Shown here in pieces: positions 24,200-36,583 of a stretch of 64,000 nucleotides of DNA. The stretch comes from Branchiostoma floridae (Eukaryota > Chordata > Leptocardii > Amphioxiformes > Branchiostomatidae). Location of the stretch: positions 27,609,305 through 27,673,304 of the forward strand of contig NC_049983.1 in assembly GCF_000003815.2 (NCBI RefSeq), given 5' to 3'. Both the position numbers and the translations under genes were made by a program. The stretch's first letter is position 1; each line of letters opens with the position of its first letter. Below the pieces are notes generated by a model. It saw nothing but the letters and a program-made list of their open reading frames with translations. It was not told the DNA's origin and did no database searches.

Positions 24200-26980
24200 T
24201 TAAGCGTTACCAAGACACCCCCCCTCTCATGCATACCCTCAAGGTAGTCGGGCATTTTGCAGGCTGATGCCCACACAAATGACAATTGCAAGAACTATTC
24301 TTTCACCGACTCGACGACATTTCAAAAGTTTTGTGCAATATCCTTATAGATATTGTAGACATCAAGCCTTGTATATGGAAAGATTGCAAGATTGCACAGA
24401 TATGAAGGAGGCAGAATTCGCCGGAGAGATAGTAGAGTAAGAGACCTGGGAATGATTGTTGACCAAGAGACCGAGCCGCCAGATAATGGCAACTTGCTGC
24501 GCTCATGAAACGCCCCCGTCAGCGCTGGATTGTACTAACTGTCATCCCTTGAGCTGAGTTATCCTCCTCACCAGAAGCTCCGCTTCCTCTATCTGCTTCG
24601 GGTACCTTCGGCATCCGTCGGAACCCGCCGTCGGAACGTTCGGCACCCGCTCGGGTGATCCCGAGTACTAAATATTTGAATCACACTCGGAACACAAACC
24701 CGGGAATTTCAGCACGGGCGATTAAACAACAATTCCTTGGCTTACCGCATATAGTGACACGAGCGTGTCTTCCTTCAGATTTTCACCCTTTCTTTCGTAT
24801 TGCCCTAAGACCGAGTTGAATTGCCTAGTCGTTGCAAGAGTTTGTAACTCAGCTTCAGCTGAGTGACTAAAGAATTCCATAAGCAAAATAAAGGACGATC
24901 TTTGGCTTTGTTGTATTTAAGTCACATTGTTATATATTGCATTGCAGGGCTGGAAATCCTGGGTGCATGTTCATCTTGGTGCACCCAAAATTGGAGCTGT
25001 GCTCCCAGATATTTTCATAGCTTTACATATGTAAATACACGTATACACATATTCTTGACATCTAAGTGTTAGAGAGATGTCAAAATGTCTGTCATAGTAC
25101 TTGGTTAAGACTATTTTGTTGCAATTTTCGACACTCCAAAACTGTTCAACTCGGTTGCCACAAAACCCGGGGGGGGGGGGGTGTACAGAGCCCGATGTTG
25201 TAAAAGAAAACCCCGACAGTAATTCTTTAGAGTCATGAGAAAAAGCTCTAAGGCCAAGGCTTTGTGTGAGGCTTTTATAAAAATGTCATCCAGTTATCTT
25301 GTTTGGATTGTTTAAAATCTATAATTTTTTCCCTCCGTGGCAGTGCTTTGTGTCACCCTTACGCGATGTTAACTACGCTTTGGGACCATAATCAGTCACA
25401 TTGATATTTCATCCAGATACTGAATAATTTATACACATATAAAAAGTAACTTGAATTGATATTGATACGCATTTCATTGGTATTATTTTGACATGCTCGT
25501 TTTTGTTTTAAACTTTGCGACTAAAATTTGAAAGCTGATCCCAAATATAAAAGCAATGAATAGTTCTCTAGAAACATACCTTTACTCTAGCAGTATAGAT
25601 ATATTAGATACAACAGAAATTTTATTGTTATTGTAATTTTCCAACGACATTCCATTTACAAATTTTCTGCCTGTTTTTTTAATCTTTATAGCTGAAAAAA
25701 AATAATTTCGTGAACTATTTCTATTTAGTTTTCTTAGTTATAAACAAAAGGACTAGCAATAAGAAGTGTAAACTACCTGACAACCTTCCATTCCCAACAC
25801 AATTTTCCCTTTGACAACAGTAGTAACACTTGTTTTTCATAAAGTACGTTTCCTTGTTAGATAAGACCGGAGTGTTTATTTGTTGTTCCATGTCAGCAAA
25901 CACACGCAGAGCCTGACTCAGAACCAGTTCCAAGAAAAAAACACTTTATCGTCATGTCCAACCGGGCGGTCCTTGCCCGGTCAACCGCCCTGACATTGAA
26001 GCGTTTTGATTTCTTTCTCGTCAGAATTTGTAGACATTATCTTCATACCTCCAATGAATGGTATAAATGAATATAAATGAATATACTATTTACGTATGTG
26101 CAACTTTAAGTACATGTTGCTCATATTACAAGTATGTGGTCACCGTTTACCACTAAGGAATGTGGTTCCCGTTTACCACTAAGGACACATTTACAGTAAC
26201 AATGCAAATTAGACCCAATTTTCTTAATTGTAACCTGTAAATCTTTCACCTGCCATAAAGTACAAATGTTATATGTTATCAAAGTCCTATTACACAAAAC
26301 ATTGGAATTATAGAATTTCCTCTTTTATCATGGGCATTAAGTCCTAATTTGCATGAATAACAGCAAATTGCATACATCTATTACTATGTCTAACATACCT
26401 TCATGCCAAATATCATGGTCATCCGAAGTTCACTTATTCACTTATCTTAGAAAGACCTTTAACAAAAACGTCTCTGCATTTCTAACAAACACCAAATACA
26501 CGTAATGAAAATCCATTCAGATTCTTATGTTTTGGTAATTACATACATCCATCTTGATGGTCTTCATCATGGATGTGATTAAGGTGCTCCTCCTCAAGAG
26601 TGCAGAGATTTAGGATGTAAGAAATTTGATAATTGATGAGCACCAGAATTGTCATGTATGTAATCTGTGGCTAGGGCTTTCAGCGAACATTGCCTTTTGC
26701 CCACACTTGGTTCGCATATGGTACGTTTCGTAATAGATAAGGCCTGAGTGTTATTCGTTCGATAGCACGTACACACATGCAACATATCATTGTCCGGTCA
26801 GCTGCCTTGATGATATTTATGCATTAGCCTATATAGCAGAGTCTGGTATTGCGGTTTTGGTGATTAGGTTCTTTGTCTTGATTGTAGACGTTTCATTTCC
26901 CTACGCTCTCACGCTGTTCCTATATTTCAGTTGTAAAACAACCGTGTAAATGTTGTGTGTGTGTGGGGGGGGGGGGGGCA
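24200..26980. other. Intergenic; no gene recognised
   Basis: No supported exon. The stretch holds two diverged copies of dispersed repeat R1 (25.8 and 26.7 kb), G-runs at about 25169 and 26965, and a short duplicated 'ccgtttaccactaagga' motif (about 26143 and 26169). Confidence 0.45.
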
Positions 26981-26984
26981 GGGT

Positions 26985-27215
26985 TAATAGATTAGCCTTG
27001 AGTGATATGGGGTATCTTTTAACATCCAATTAACGTCCTATCCGAGAGACGGTCCACGTCGAAGCTAGGTTCTCATTCGAACCTGAGTGAAGTGAGGAAG
27101 CCGTGTAAAGTGCCTTTCGCAAGGACATAAGATCGGTGACATGACAGAACTTGAACCCTGAACCACTTGCTTCTAAGCAGAACACACGTTATGTCACACG
27201 GTCACATAATTCTAA
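26985..27215 (-). mobile_element. tRNA-derived SINE, minus orientation
   Basis: In reverse complement it shows a B-box-like GGTTCAAGTTCTG, then CACTTTACACGGCTTCC, CACTTCACTCAGGTT and a GAACCTAGCTTCG..GGATAGGACGTTAA body. This is the same order as the fuller copy at 57795-58295. The copy is diverged and truncated. Confidence 0.6.
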
Positions 27216-27441
27216 CACAGTTTGTGCTGCACAGAATGGGTACAATATGTGCAATATATGATGTATTTGTCACCGTGATGCCTATAAATCCGACAGCTTT
27301 GTCACAAAGTCCCGTGGAACAGGGCTTCTAACTAGCCTCCAAGGTCCAGGTAACACAAATATGTTTGGGAAAGGTTGCTTGGTACGCAAAGGACCTTTTG
27401 TTTGCTCGGCAATAACATTGCATTGTTGTTTGCACAGGAGC

Positions 27442-27538
27442 CCCTGCTTCGTGCCGAATATTGCCAAACAAGCCACAGCTGCGTTAAACCTTGAACAAGT
27501 GATCCAACAAGAAACGGCAACAAGAGACCTACAAGGTA
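27442..27538 (+). other. Possible internal or 5' UTR exon
   Basis: A stretch of about 97 bp sits between an acceptor-like TTGTTTGCACAG and a donor-like CTACAAG/GTATGA, with one frame open (SPCFVPNIAKQATAALNLEQ onward). Start of transcription for the convertase gene 840 bp downstream is not otherwise visible, so this could be its leader exon. No homology recognised. Confidence 0.2.
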
Positions 27539-28377
27539 TGATACAGTTGTTTTACTTGACCAATACATAAAAAATGTCGATCAGAAATGCGTCCTTGACC
27601 TGCAAGAAAGAGAAAACGTATTCAAGATGTAAAAAGATTGTAGATATTGAAAAACAATCATGCTTGCTTTGTTCGCGGATAAGGGAAGAATAGTGGTTAT
27701 TATAATTGCTAACAGCAGCAATAGGAATCTAAATCTATTTAGTCCGTTATAGTCAATGTGTTTGTTGTTACAATATAAACATAAATGGCTATATTGCTGT
27801 AGCCGATGTGCGACGCAACTGAATTTAAAAAGACTGCAGTTGTTTCCTCGCCCGGTCACGTCTCCCGTGTTAATATTTAACCTGTGTTTAAAGCCTCCAT
27901 AGCTGTGGTGAGGTGAACGAAATATATGACCAATGGCCAGCTACATTTGAAGTTATGTTTTAGATCATATTATAGGTGTCTTATTCCTGACAGTGGCCGG
28001 AGGTGGCAGAAGCTGGCAGAAATAAGGTGATGGAACACAACAAAAAGTATATTTATATCTTCTGCCAACTTCTACCAATCTGCCATTACGTTTAACGCGA
28101 GACTATGGCTATTAAGTGAGTCAAGAATTCATAGCCATGTAACGTTGGGCATGGAAATAGATTCATAATGGTTTGTGTGTAAAGATACCAACTGAAAGTT
28201 ACCTTTTTCGCATGACTCTGCCGATGGAAACGCCAGAATCGTATTTAGCGTCGTAATATACACACATTCATTTTTTGACGACCTTGTTTCATACGGTCAT
28301 CATAAGCCACTGTCAAACATAGAATTTTAAAATGCGATGGTTGTTATTCACAAACATATCGGATTCCATTTTCGCAG

Positions 28378-31300
28378 ATGACGCTGCTCGTCTTAAGTCT
28401 TATTTGGTTGCGTATTGTGGCAACACAAACATCTTCGACAGGCACTTGGGCGGTTCAACTACAGGGAGGAGAGAAGGAGGCAAATGTTCTCGCGGACAAA
28501 ATGGACATGGTTTATGTCAGACATGTAGGTAGCATGTAGTAATTCATATTACGGCTCCGTGTGTACATTAGCAACTCACAAATCTTATTTACCTTTATGA
28601 GAGTAATCAGTGACTGATGAATTTTTCGTCTTTGAAATAATGTGCGTGTATGGTCTAAGAACCATTAAGACAGAGGCATATAAGTGGATGGGGTTTTCGG
28701 ACGGATTGAATCAGAAAGGCAATAAAAGAAGACGCATTTTGTGATTGGTACATTTCTGTATGCGACAGTCTTTGCCTTGTTGTAATTTGCATCATACATT
28801 CAGTCATTCATGAAATGTCACTCTTGATCTTCCAGGTTATTGAAGATTACTACCTCTTCAGAGAAAGGAATGGCATTAGGCGTAATGTAGACCAAAGAGG
28901 TGCACTGCTGCGTGCGGAGTCAAAGGTTCGTTGCATTGAACTACGTATCCGTATAAGTCTTTTTAGAGGTTAAAAGTAAGAAAGCATTACCGAAACGAAA
29001 GTATTACCATGTTTCAACAACGATGCAATGTCATGTTTGTCCAGGTGGAATGGTTCCAACAGCAAATGCCTCGCCCAAGACACCTCTACACCTCCGAGGA
29101 CACCACTGCCATCTGTACACCTAACAACCAGACCTATCCTGTACCACATTTCAATGACGAACATTGGATGAACAACCTGCAAACTTACTTGGTAAATATA
29201 CTCATTTCTTGATGGAGGAAATGGCATAAATTTGTTTATGCGGAAAGAAATTAATGCTATTCCTGTGAAGTTTCTACCTTTTGAGACTCCAAGCGTTAGT
29301 GTAAAGATGAAAGTTGGCGAAAGCAAAACATTTACCCGCTGTAAAATATTGATATTATATTATTCTGAAATACTATTTTAGTGTACAATACAAATGTAAC
29401 GATCAATCTTGTCACACTATTACACACTCTTTCTGATGTACATGCAGGTATTTCCATTAATGTTCGCATGTTTTAAGCTTATTGCTCACTTCATCTAGTA
29501 CTGCGGAAACGTTCACATGAACGTGCTGCCGGCGTGGGTTAGAGGCTACTATGGTCAAGGGGTTGTAGTTGGTGTGGTCGATGACGGCATATTCTTGGAG
29601 AATCCCGATCTTATGCCTAACATTGTGAGTATAACAGGACTTACGTATGAAGTGGCCAACTACTTGGCTAATAGATTTTTGACTAAACATGTGTTTATGA
29701 TTTTGTGTGTGGCCAAGCGTTTCCCCAAGAAACAACATACTTTGAGTACTAATTTGTACTTGAAGTGGGAGTTACGCAGCGTATGCTACTACTACTACTT
29801 CTACTAGTACCACTACTTCAGACTGACAAGAATTAAAAGCAGTATCATCAGTATCATGCGATACTTAAAAACTCGCCATTTCCATTTGCAGGCCGAAGGT
29901 CTGTCATACAGTGTCGTCGATGACTCCTTGGACCCAACACCATCAGCTGCTGTTTTCAGGTAGGCAAACGTTTTGCACGATGTATGTAATATGTTTCCTT
30001 TATATGTCGTTGAAAGTTTCTGCCCAAGAATGGTTTTGCATATGAAATGAATTGGTATATGATAAGGCTAAAGGTAATAATTTGAATATCCAACATCTGT
30101 TCGTTTTTTTTCTTACTTTTTGTAGCCATGGCACCAGATGTGCAGGAATAGTTGCCGCGAAAGCAAACAACAACTTCTGTGGCGTTGGAGTTGCACCTAA
30201 AGCCAAAATAGCAGGTGAGGTTTGAATTTTGCGATTCTTGCTGATCTATATTAAAGGGAATGAGCATCCTTGTTTTCTTTAATTTTCCATGCATTAATTT
30301 ACTCGCAGTTTCGTGAAAAATACCTTATCGTCATCACATCGACGCAAATTCCACTGTTGGGTTTTGATTGAGCTCATTTTGGGGTCATTTTTTGTACTAT
30401 TCCCCTGTAACGACAAAGGACACGAGAAGAACAACGTTGCCCTTTTATGCACTTGTCTGGCCTTCTGCATAAGGAATGCTACCGTTATTGCATGTTTGTC
30501 TGTGAAACAGGCGGAAATTATATACCATAATCTTTGGAAACACTTTAACTTACCACAGCATTGTACAATTCCATCTATGCGTAAATAATGTCATCATGTT
30601 TCAGGAATGAAGCTATTTGTTGGTGCCTCAGCTGACCTTACAGACGCTGAAGAAGCCCTGGCCTTAAGTCACAGCTACAACGACATCAGTATCTATTCCT
30701 GCAGCTTCGGTCCTTCTGACTACAACAACGTACTAGAGGGCCCTGACACTCTTACCTATGCCGCGATGAAATTGTCGGCTGAAAAAGTAAGATATCCATA
30801 TATAATTGAATATTACATACAATTGCTTTGTTATTTGTTGTTGTTGGGTGGGCCGACTACTCTCTCTTCGTAACCAGCTGCAGGGGCTGAATTGCGAGGC
30901 GCTTACAATAGGCGGGGCTAAATCGCAAGGGTCTGGCGCTCAGGTGACCTCAATACGACAGTAATTACCCCAGATGCGGCCATGGAACTGTAGGTTTTGA
31001 AACACTCACACCGGGAAGGACCCCTACTCTTTTCGAGAAGTGTGGTGGGATCTTTAACGTGCCCGGGGTGTGGCTTTTTCCAAACACAGGACCTCCATTT
31101 AATATCCTATCCGTAGGACGGCCCTCACCAAAGCTAGGTACTCATTATCACCCGCAGTGAAGTGAGGAAAGTCGTCTAATGTGCTTTTCCCAAGGGCACA
31201 AGATCAGTGACACATCGGCGGATTCGAAATCATTACCTCTGGGGTCTGAGTCAAACACCTTACCGATTGCGCCACACGATCCCACATTTTCTTATTGCTG

Positions 31301-33826
31301 TGAGGCATTTTCTTTGTCATAATTACATCTCACTCAGATCTATACAGTTACTACCTATATATTAGTACACCATGAGAATTTATACGGTTTAAGATCATTA
31401 CTTCTTATAGTTACCGTCTAAGGTGTTTTCTTACATTTACGTTTCATCATCGTTTTAAGCTTACGCATACGTTTCTAGGCGAGGCCCATGAAAAGCCTTT
31501 ATGGCTTCTGTCCTACCCCTGCATGCATTTATTTCCTAATTTGTTTTTAATGTCATGTATATATGTGCGAGAAAATAAGGAACTAAAAAAACTAATGGAC
31601 TCCATTGGATTTTTGTTTCAGGGCCGAAATGGGAAAGGATCAATCTACATGTTTTCCGCCGGCAATGGCGGGAATTACGGTGACAGCTGTGCCTACAACG
31701 GTTACATCAACAACATCTACGCCATCGGTATCAGCGCAGTACTGACGGACGGAAGTCTTGCGAGGTACGACGAGGCGTGCACCAGCATATTCGGAGTTAC
31801 CTACAGCAGGCAATATGATGACAATACAACCTTGGTAAATATCTTATTATGATTTTTTGTGCCAATAGTAGGGAGCCTGTTTATTTATACTGCTAGTGAG
31901 TAGAAATTTTCGATTAACTTAGCAACAATAATTGTGACTTCAAAATGCGATTCTGCGTTGGACTGGCCAACCCTAACCGCTGTGACCGCTTCTGTACCTA
32001 CAAATAGCGGGGAAGGCTTGTAGCAACAAGTCGCGTCAGTACTATATGATTGACATATGAAGTGCTTATCAATATTTTATTTACCATGGTAGGTGGTGCC
32101 GTACGGTCCGGGTGGCTGCAAAACCAAATTCTCTGCAACTTCTGCGGCTGCTGCTATGGGCTCTGGCGTCATAGCGCTCGTTTTAAGTGCAAAGTAAGTT
32201 GCTTCAACTATCTTGTCCAATTATATTCATATTACAAAAAAGACCATATGCCATGTATGTCAATTGAGTTGTATGGGGGAAATCCCACAGAGCTTACGTC
32301 TTTACCAAATGACAGTAATAGTTTCAATGAAGATGACTATTTCTCCCGTATTAACCAACGAAAATTACTTTATTCACAGCGAGGCACTATCAGCACGAGA
32401 TGTCCAGCATCTGATCGCAAGAACGTCAAAAAACAACGGTATTTGCGGAAATACATGGAAGATGAACGCTGCTGGTTTTAGAGGTGGGTTGGTGAACATA
32501 TTCATCAACTCAGTCTGTTTTGAAAACAGCAAAAGCATAATGAATTACATTGCTTTTTATTTCTGAAGTTGAATGAAATATCAACAATTTCAACAAAGGT
32601 TAGGCAGTAGTCATTTGTCAGGTTCAAGAGACTGGGCAATTATTAGTACAACAGTGTTGTTTGATATATCTGACATTAATCGTGGTAGGACCATTGTTAA
32701 TCGATAATTTCCTTTAACGTATGTAAACTGTTTGTTGCTTTTTTATTCAGTGAGTGACTACTGCGGATTCGGGCTGCTTGATGCCGGAAAGCTGACATCA
32801 TTAGCTGTCACCTGGAGGTCCGTTTCAGAGCAGGTCGTGTGCAGTTTGAAACAGATTGAGGATAGGTAAGATTTTACGTTTACTCGTTTCATACAAGTGC
32901 CTATAGCTGTTGGGATCTGATTTCTATGAGACTAAATGAGAGACCTTGTCCAGTATGTATATTTGCAGCAAAATACTATGGCTAATCATCTACTCTAGCC
33001 TGTACCAAACAGCATCAGCAATTTTTTGTATGTTAATATTGCATGAATAAAGTTAAAGGATCTGTTTTGTCTCGCTTTCTTTTGTTAAGGGTCATTCCAC
33101 GGGAGGGACAGCTCGAAACGAATGTCACCGTGTCTCCCAAAAACTGCGAAAACGGAACAATTCAGCAGTTGGAACACGTCCTGTTGACCGTGAACATTAC
33201 GTTCCCCCGCCGCGGCCACCTGCGAATCGCGATAACTACCCCCGAGAACACCACTTCCGTCATCGTCCCCGGTAGGCCTACTGACGAGGAGCCGGACCTG
33301 GCCTGGACATTCATGACCATCCACCACTGGGGCGAGAGGACGGAGGGAACATGGCTTCTGCACGTTGAAAATACCCATCCTCATCTGAACAACGCAGGTG
33401 AATGGTTGCAATTTGTGATGTATACGTAATTAACAATGCTTTACAAAACCCTGCAATGCTATACATTATGAGATCAAAATACTGTTGTCTATGCATATGT
33501 GTAGTGTGTATTAATGTACCTGGCTTCTTACACGGCAAGGCCCATATTGCTGGCTATCGCATTCGTAATTGTCTTAGGCAAATGTAGGCAAAGGTATATA
33601 TGTCAAGTGTAAAAGAACATTACTCTATTTTGCAGGCGTGCTGCATGATTGGGAGTTGAAGTTTCATGGAACAATAGATACTGCAGTACAAGATGGTGAA
33701 GTAGACAGCAGCATCGGTCCAGTTTGTTGCGACTTTTTCGTTCGGGACAGCGCTGCCATCACACACTCAACAACTTTAACCTTGATTAATCTTGTGCTAG
33801 TTTTGCTGTTCCACAACACCCAGTAA
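28378..33826 (+). CDS. Furin/kexin-type proprotein convertase (subtilase S8B), 13 exons, 626 aa
   Basis: Exons: 28378-28524, 28836-28925, 29045-29191, 29499-29624, 29892-29959, 30126-30214, 30605-30786, 31622-31834, 32093-32193, 32380-32483, 32751-32865, 33090-33397, 33636-33826 (TAA). Order in the protein: signal peptide (about 1-20), prodomain starting TWAVQLQGG, subtilisin domain with Asp156 (VVDDGI), His194 (SHGTRCAG), oxyanion Asn298 (SAGNGG) and Ser371 (FSATSAAAAMGSG), then a P domain (about 465-590; LEHVLLTVNITFPRRGHL, WTFMTIHHWGERTEGTW). Such enzymes cut secretory precursors after basic pairs. Oddities: the serine motif is ATSA, not GTSA; the prodomain end has RPRH instead of a clear R-X-K/R-R; the C-terminus (RDSAAITHSTT then LTLINLVLVLLF) looks like a GPI-attachment signal or short membrane anchor. 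The start is chosen as the first ATG giving a signal peptide in frame; an acceptor-like site just before it suggests an upstream leader exon. Confidence 0.88.
30930..31290 (-). mobile_element. tRNA-derived SINE in intron 7 of the convertase gene
   Basis: Reverse complement begins with a tRNA-like head (GTGTGGCGCAATCGGTAAGG A box; B-box-like region near 31225) and continues with the family body (CACTTCACTGCGGGTGAT, GGATAGGATATTAAATGG). Antisense to the host gene. Confidence 0.7.
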
Positions 33827-34255
33827 TCTCACCACGTCACATCATTACAGAATCTCATTGATCTGTCATTGTTCTGTACATGTGTGATATCTGCGGGATT
33901 GATTGGTAAAAAAACCTCTTTAATAGTCATGCAAGGCGTGCTTGCTTCCAGTCGGCTAGCCTTAAAGGCAACCATACAGGATTTAACCATTGTATCAGTC
34001 GAATGACATCACTGTAACTTACATTTTGCCACTAGAGCTCTGGAAGACCCATATGCTGAGACTGATGTCTAGTTTTAGCAATCTGCGAATCATATTGCTT
34101 TGTGACTAATTCTCAAGGCGATGTAGAAAAATACTGCAAGAATGTAACGTTGCAGACGAGTACTTGATGCAAACGTCTTGCGCAAAGGGATTGGTGTACC
34201 CACATATGTATACATCACATCAGCGAATTGATGTCTATCATATGTTATTACAAAA

Positions 34256-34261
34256 AATAAA
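34256..34261 (+). terminator. Candidate poly(A) signal of the convertase gene
   Basis: AATAAA 430 bp after the stop codon, in A/T-rich sequence. It is the nearest good signal that I see downstream. Confidence 0.4.
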
Positions 34262-35128
34262 TTGTTGCTCTATATGGTTACTAGTCCGTCTTGCATTCCT
34301 TTTTTCCTGAAACTTAAAGCCATTCGCCATTCATTTCATGACAAATACATATCCATTGTTTGTTACTGGCCAGATCAAAACTAGTTGCGTACATTAACGT
34401 CAGGGGTTATACGATTGAGTGACGGTTTGAGAGTGTAGGTAGTGTGGAGACTTTTACATGAAGAAGGTATGCGAACAGAAGGAAATATTGTCTGATCTGT
34501 CGAATTATGTTAAGCTTGAGTAACAACACTGTCATAGATACGAGCCTTGAGAAAACGACTTTTGGTACGAATTTTCTGCACTATTCCTATATGTTATTCT
34601 AAGCATTCTGGCCATTTTAACATCTACATAACTTCTGAACAGAGCGCTATAGAATTGTACCATCTAGCTGCCTTACATTACAATAACACATTCTGTGCAA
34701 CGGTAGTTCCGCCTGAGGGACAAAGATCTTCGTCCTGCTAGACAAACATTGCAAGGTATTGCGCAAATACGTCTGAAAAACGTGACCTAGTGCGTTTGCT
34801 TTTGCTGCCTCTTTAAACTAAAACTTTGTTCGATAACAGGTTGGCAACACGTAGGCAAACATAACGTGTTGCCACCCTGAAGCCCGCACGTCACTTCTGC
34901 TTCTTGGTCTCATTATCCGTCCGTGGAGTTTTCTGTGGCATGACCTGCTCAATTGACGCATTTTGTAAGTCCCCAAATTTGTATCAATCATGGGAGCTGT
35001 GCAAAAGGGCCAACTGGAATCAACTAGTACTTCTTGATCACATACCATTCCAGTTATCTTACGTCCAGATAAGCCGGCGTTATGTGTGCATAAGGATATC
35101 AAGTACTGTCTATAGCTCCATTGGGACA
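34262..35128. other. Intergenic; no gene recognised
   Basis: Nothing supported. A small hairpin is formed by GGCAACACG at 34842 and its inverted copy near 34867. Confidence 0.4.
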
Positions 35129-35844
35129 TACGAGGGGGGGTGATCATTATGGTTCCTTCGGGCTAACTAAGAAATAATAAGCACAACTCAAATTCTGAGG
35201 CACAACTTTATAGTATTGAAGCCTTTTATCAATATCCTCCAAATTACAAATCATAGGAGTCATTACTTTCCAGGGCATTCGTTTTATGCAAATTAGAAGN
35301 NNNNNNNNNNNNNNNNNNNNNNNNNNNNNNNNNNNNNNNNNNNNNNNNNNNNNNNNNNNNNNNNNNNNNNNNNNNNNNNNNNNNNNNNNNNNNNNNNNNT
35401 CCATTTATATATTTTTATACAGTACGTGGGATTATTAATAAGTCCTCGGTTTTGCGGAGAAATAATAAGCACAGCTCAGATTTCAAAGAATAGATGTCAA
35501 GTATAACGTCTTCTATAAATCTGTACCATAATTCAAATTATTGTGATCATTACTTTGCAGGCGACACCCAGTAACGTTAGGTAAGGGATAACGAAAAAAA
35601 AGTGGACAATTTATCTAAAACCTGAGGTGTGCGGGTCAAATGGTCAGATCACACTTCACCCTTCTTTTTCTCGCCACTTACCTTCTAATTTGCATAAAAC
35701 GAATGCCTGGAAAGCAATGACTCCAATGATTTGTAATTTGGAGAATATTGATAAAAGGCTTCATACTATAAAGTTGTGCCTCAAAATTTGAGTTGTGCTT
35801 ATTATTTCTGGGTTAGGCCGAGAACATATTGATCACCCCTCGTA
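35129..35844. mobile_element. Mariner-like MITE with inverted repeats of about 180 bp
   Basis: Left arm about 35131-35299 and right arm about 35680-35842 are reverse complements with few differences. Both end in CGAGGGG..TGATCA and are flanked by TA (35129-35130 and 35843-35844), the target duplication of Tc1/mariner elements. A 100-bp gap lies inside the left half. No transposase is seen. Confidence 0.7.
35300..35399. other. Assembly gap (100 N)
   Basis: Run of N inside the MITE at 35129-35844. Open frames drawn through it have no support. Confidence 0.99.
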
Positions 35845-36319
35845 TGTGCCATTTATCCAACCCTAATAAATTTCCCCATGACCTCAATAAAAAGCTGCCT
35901 GAGAGTATATTTGAATAAACATAAATAAACAACAAACAAGCACTTACGATGACCTGCAGTCGAATTTATTGGTCAACAGAAAATCGACGAATGTCACAAG
36001 AGTCGAGCGTATTTTTCGCCTGAAATCTATCCTTCACATTAGTCTAATGATTAGACGGGGCTTGGAGAGCTCACAGATGATCCCAAAGATCGTTCAGTGA
36101 TCGATGAAATGCTACGGAAAATGTTTTTAGAGCTCCCAGGGCTAATAAGTAACTAACGCTACTACTAATAATATCCGAGCAGCCCCCCCTCCCGTTATAA
36201 GCTGGCGCGTGAATTGTACTAAAATTAGATTGATAGAGTAAGATTAACGATAGAGACAGCAACCAAACAAGCCAAAGCACGAATGTTCTTAGTGTTGAGT
36301 CCCTGTTAGTAGCATCAGC

Positions 36320-36583
36320 ATGAAATTCTTACAGCGACTCACACCTTTCTCCGTGCCACCCCAAAACGCTTTTAACAGACGGCATTATTGCACCAGAGAT
36401 TTCTGCAAAACCAACGTAAATCGCCAGGAGTCCTCGTTGGCTGGAGAACAAAACATTCCAGACGTTATATCAAACCCCAGTCTATTCTTGTATAAACACC
36501 TGGCGATCATAATATCAAGAAATGATTTTGAAACAAGGAAGCTGCCAGACGAAGAAATGGAGTCAGTGGTTGTAACGGAGTAA
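36320..36583 (+). CDS. Unrecognised ORF, possibly a first exon
   Basis: An 87-codon frame. The start is basic and hydrophobic without acids (MKFLQRLTPFSVPPQNAFNR), as in mitochondrial targeting sequences. A good donor motif (GGA/GTAAGA at 36580) lies just before the stop, so this may be a first coding exon ending at 36579 in phase 2. I find no partner exon downstream before the minisatellite, and I do not recognise the protein. It could equally be chance. Confidence 0.25.
   Translation: MKFLQRLTPFSVPPQNAFNRRHYCTRDFCKTNVNRQESSLAGEQNIPDVISNPSLFLYKHLAIIISRNDFETRKLPDEEMESVVVTE

Noticed and set aside
32050-32566. Plus-strand frames of 143 and 117 codons
   Set aside because: Off-frame readings through convertase exons 9-10 and the introns around them.
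33085-33411. 108-codon minus-strand frame
   Set aside because: Antisense to the P-domain exon of the convertase, which has strong family motifs.
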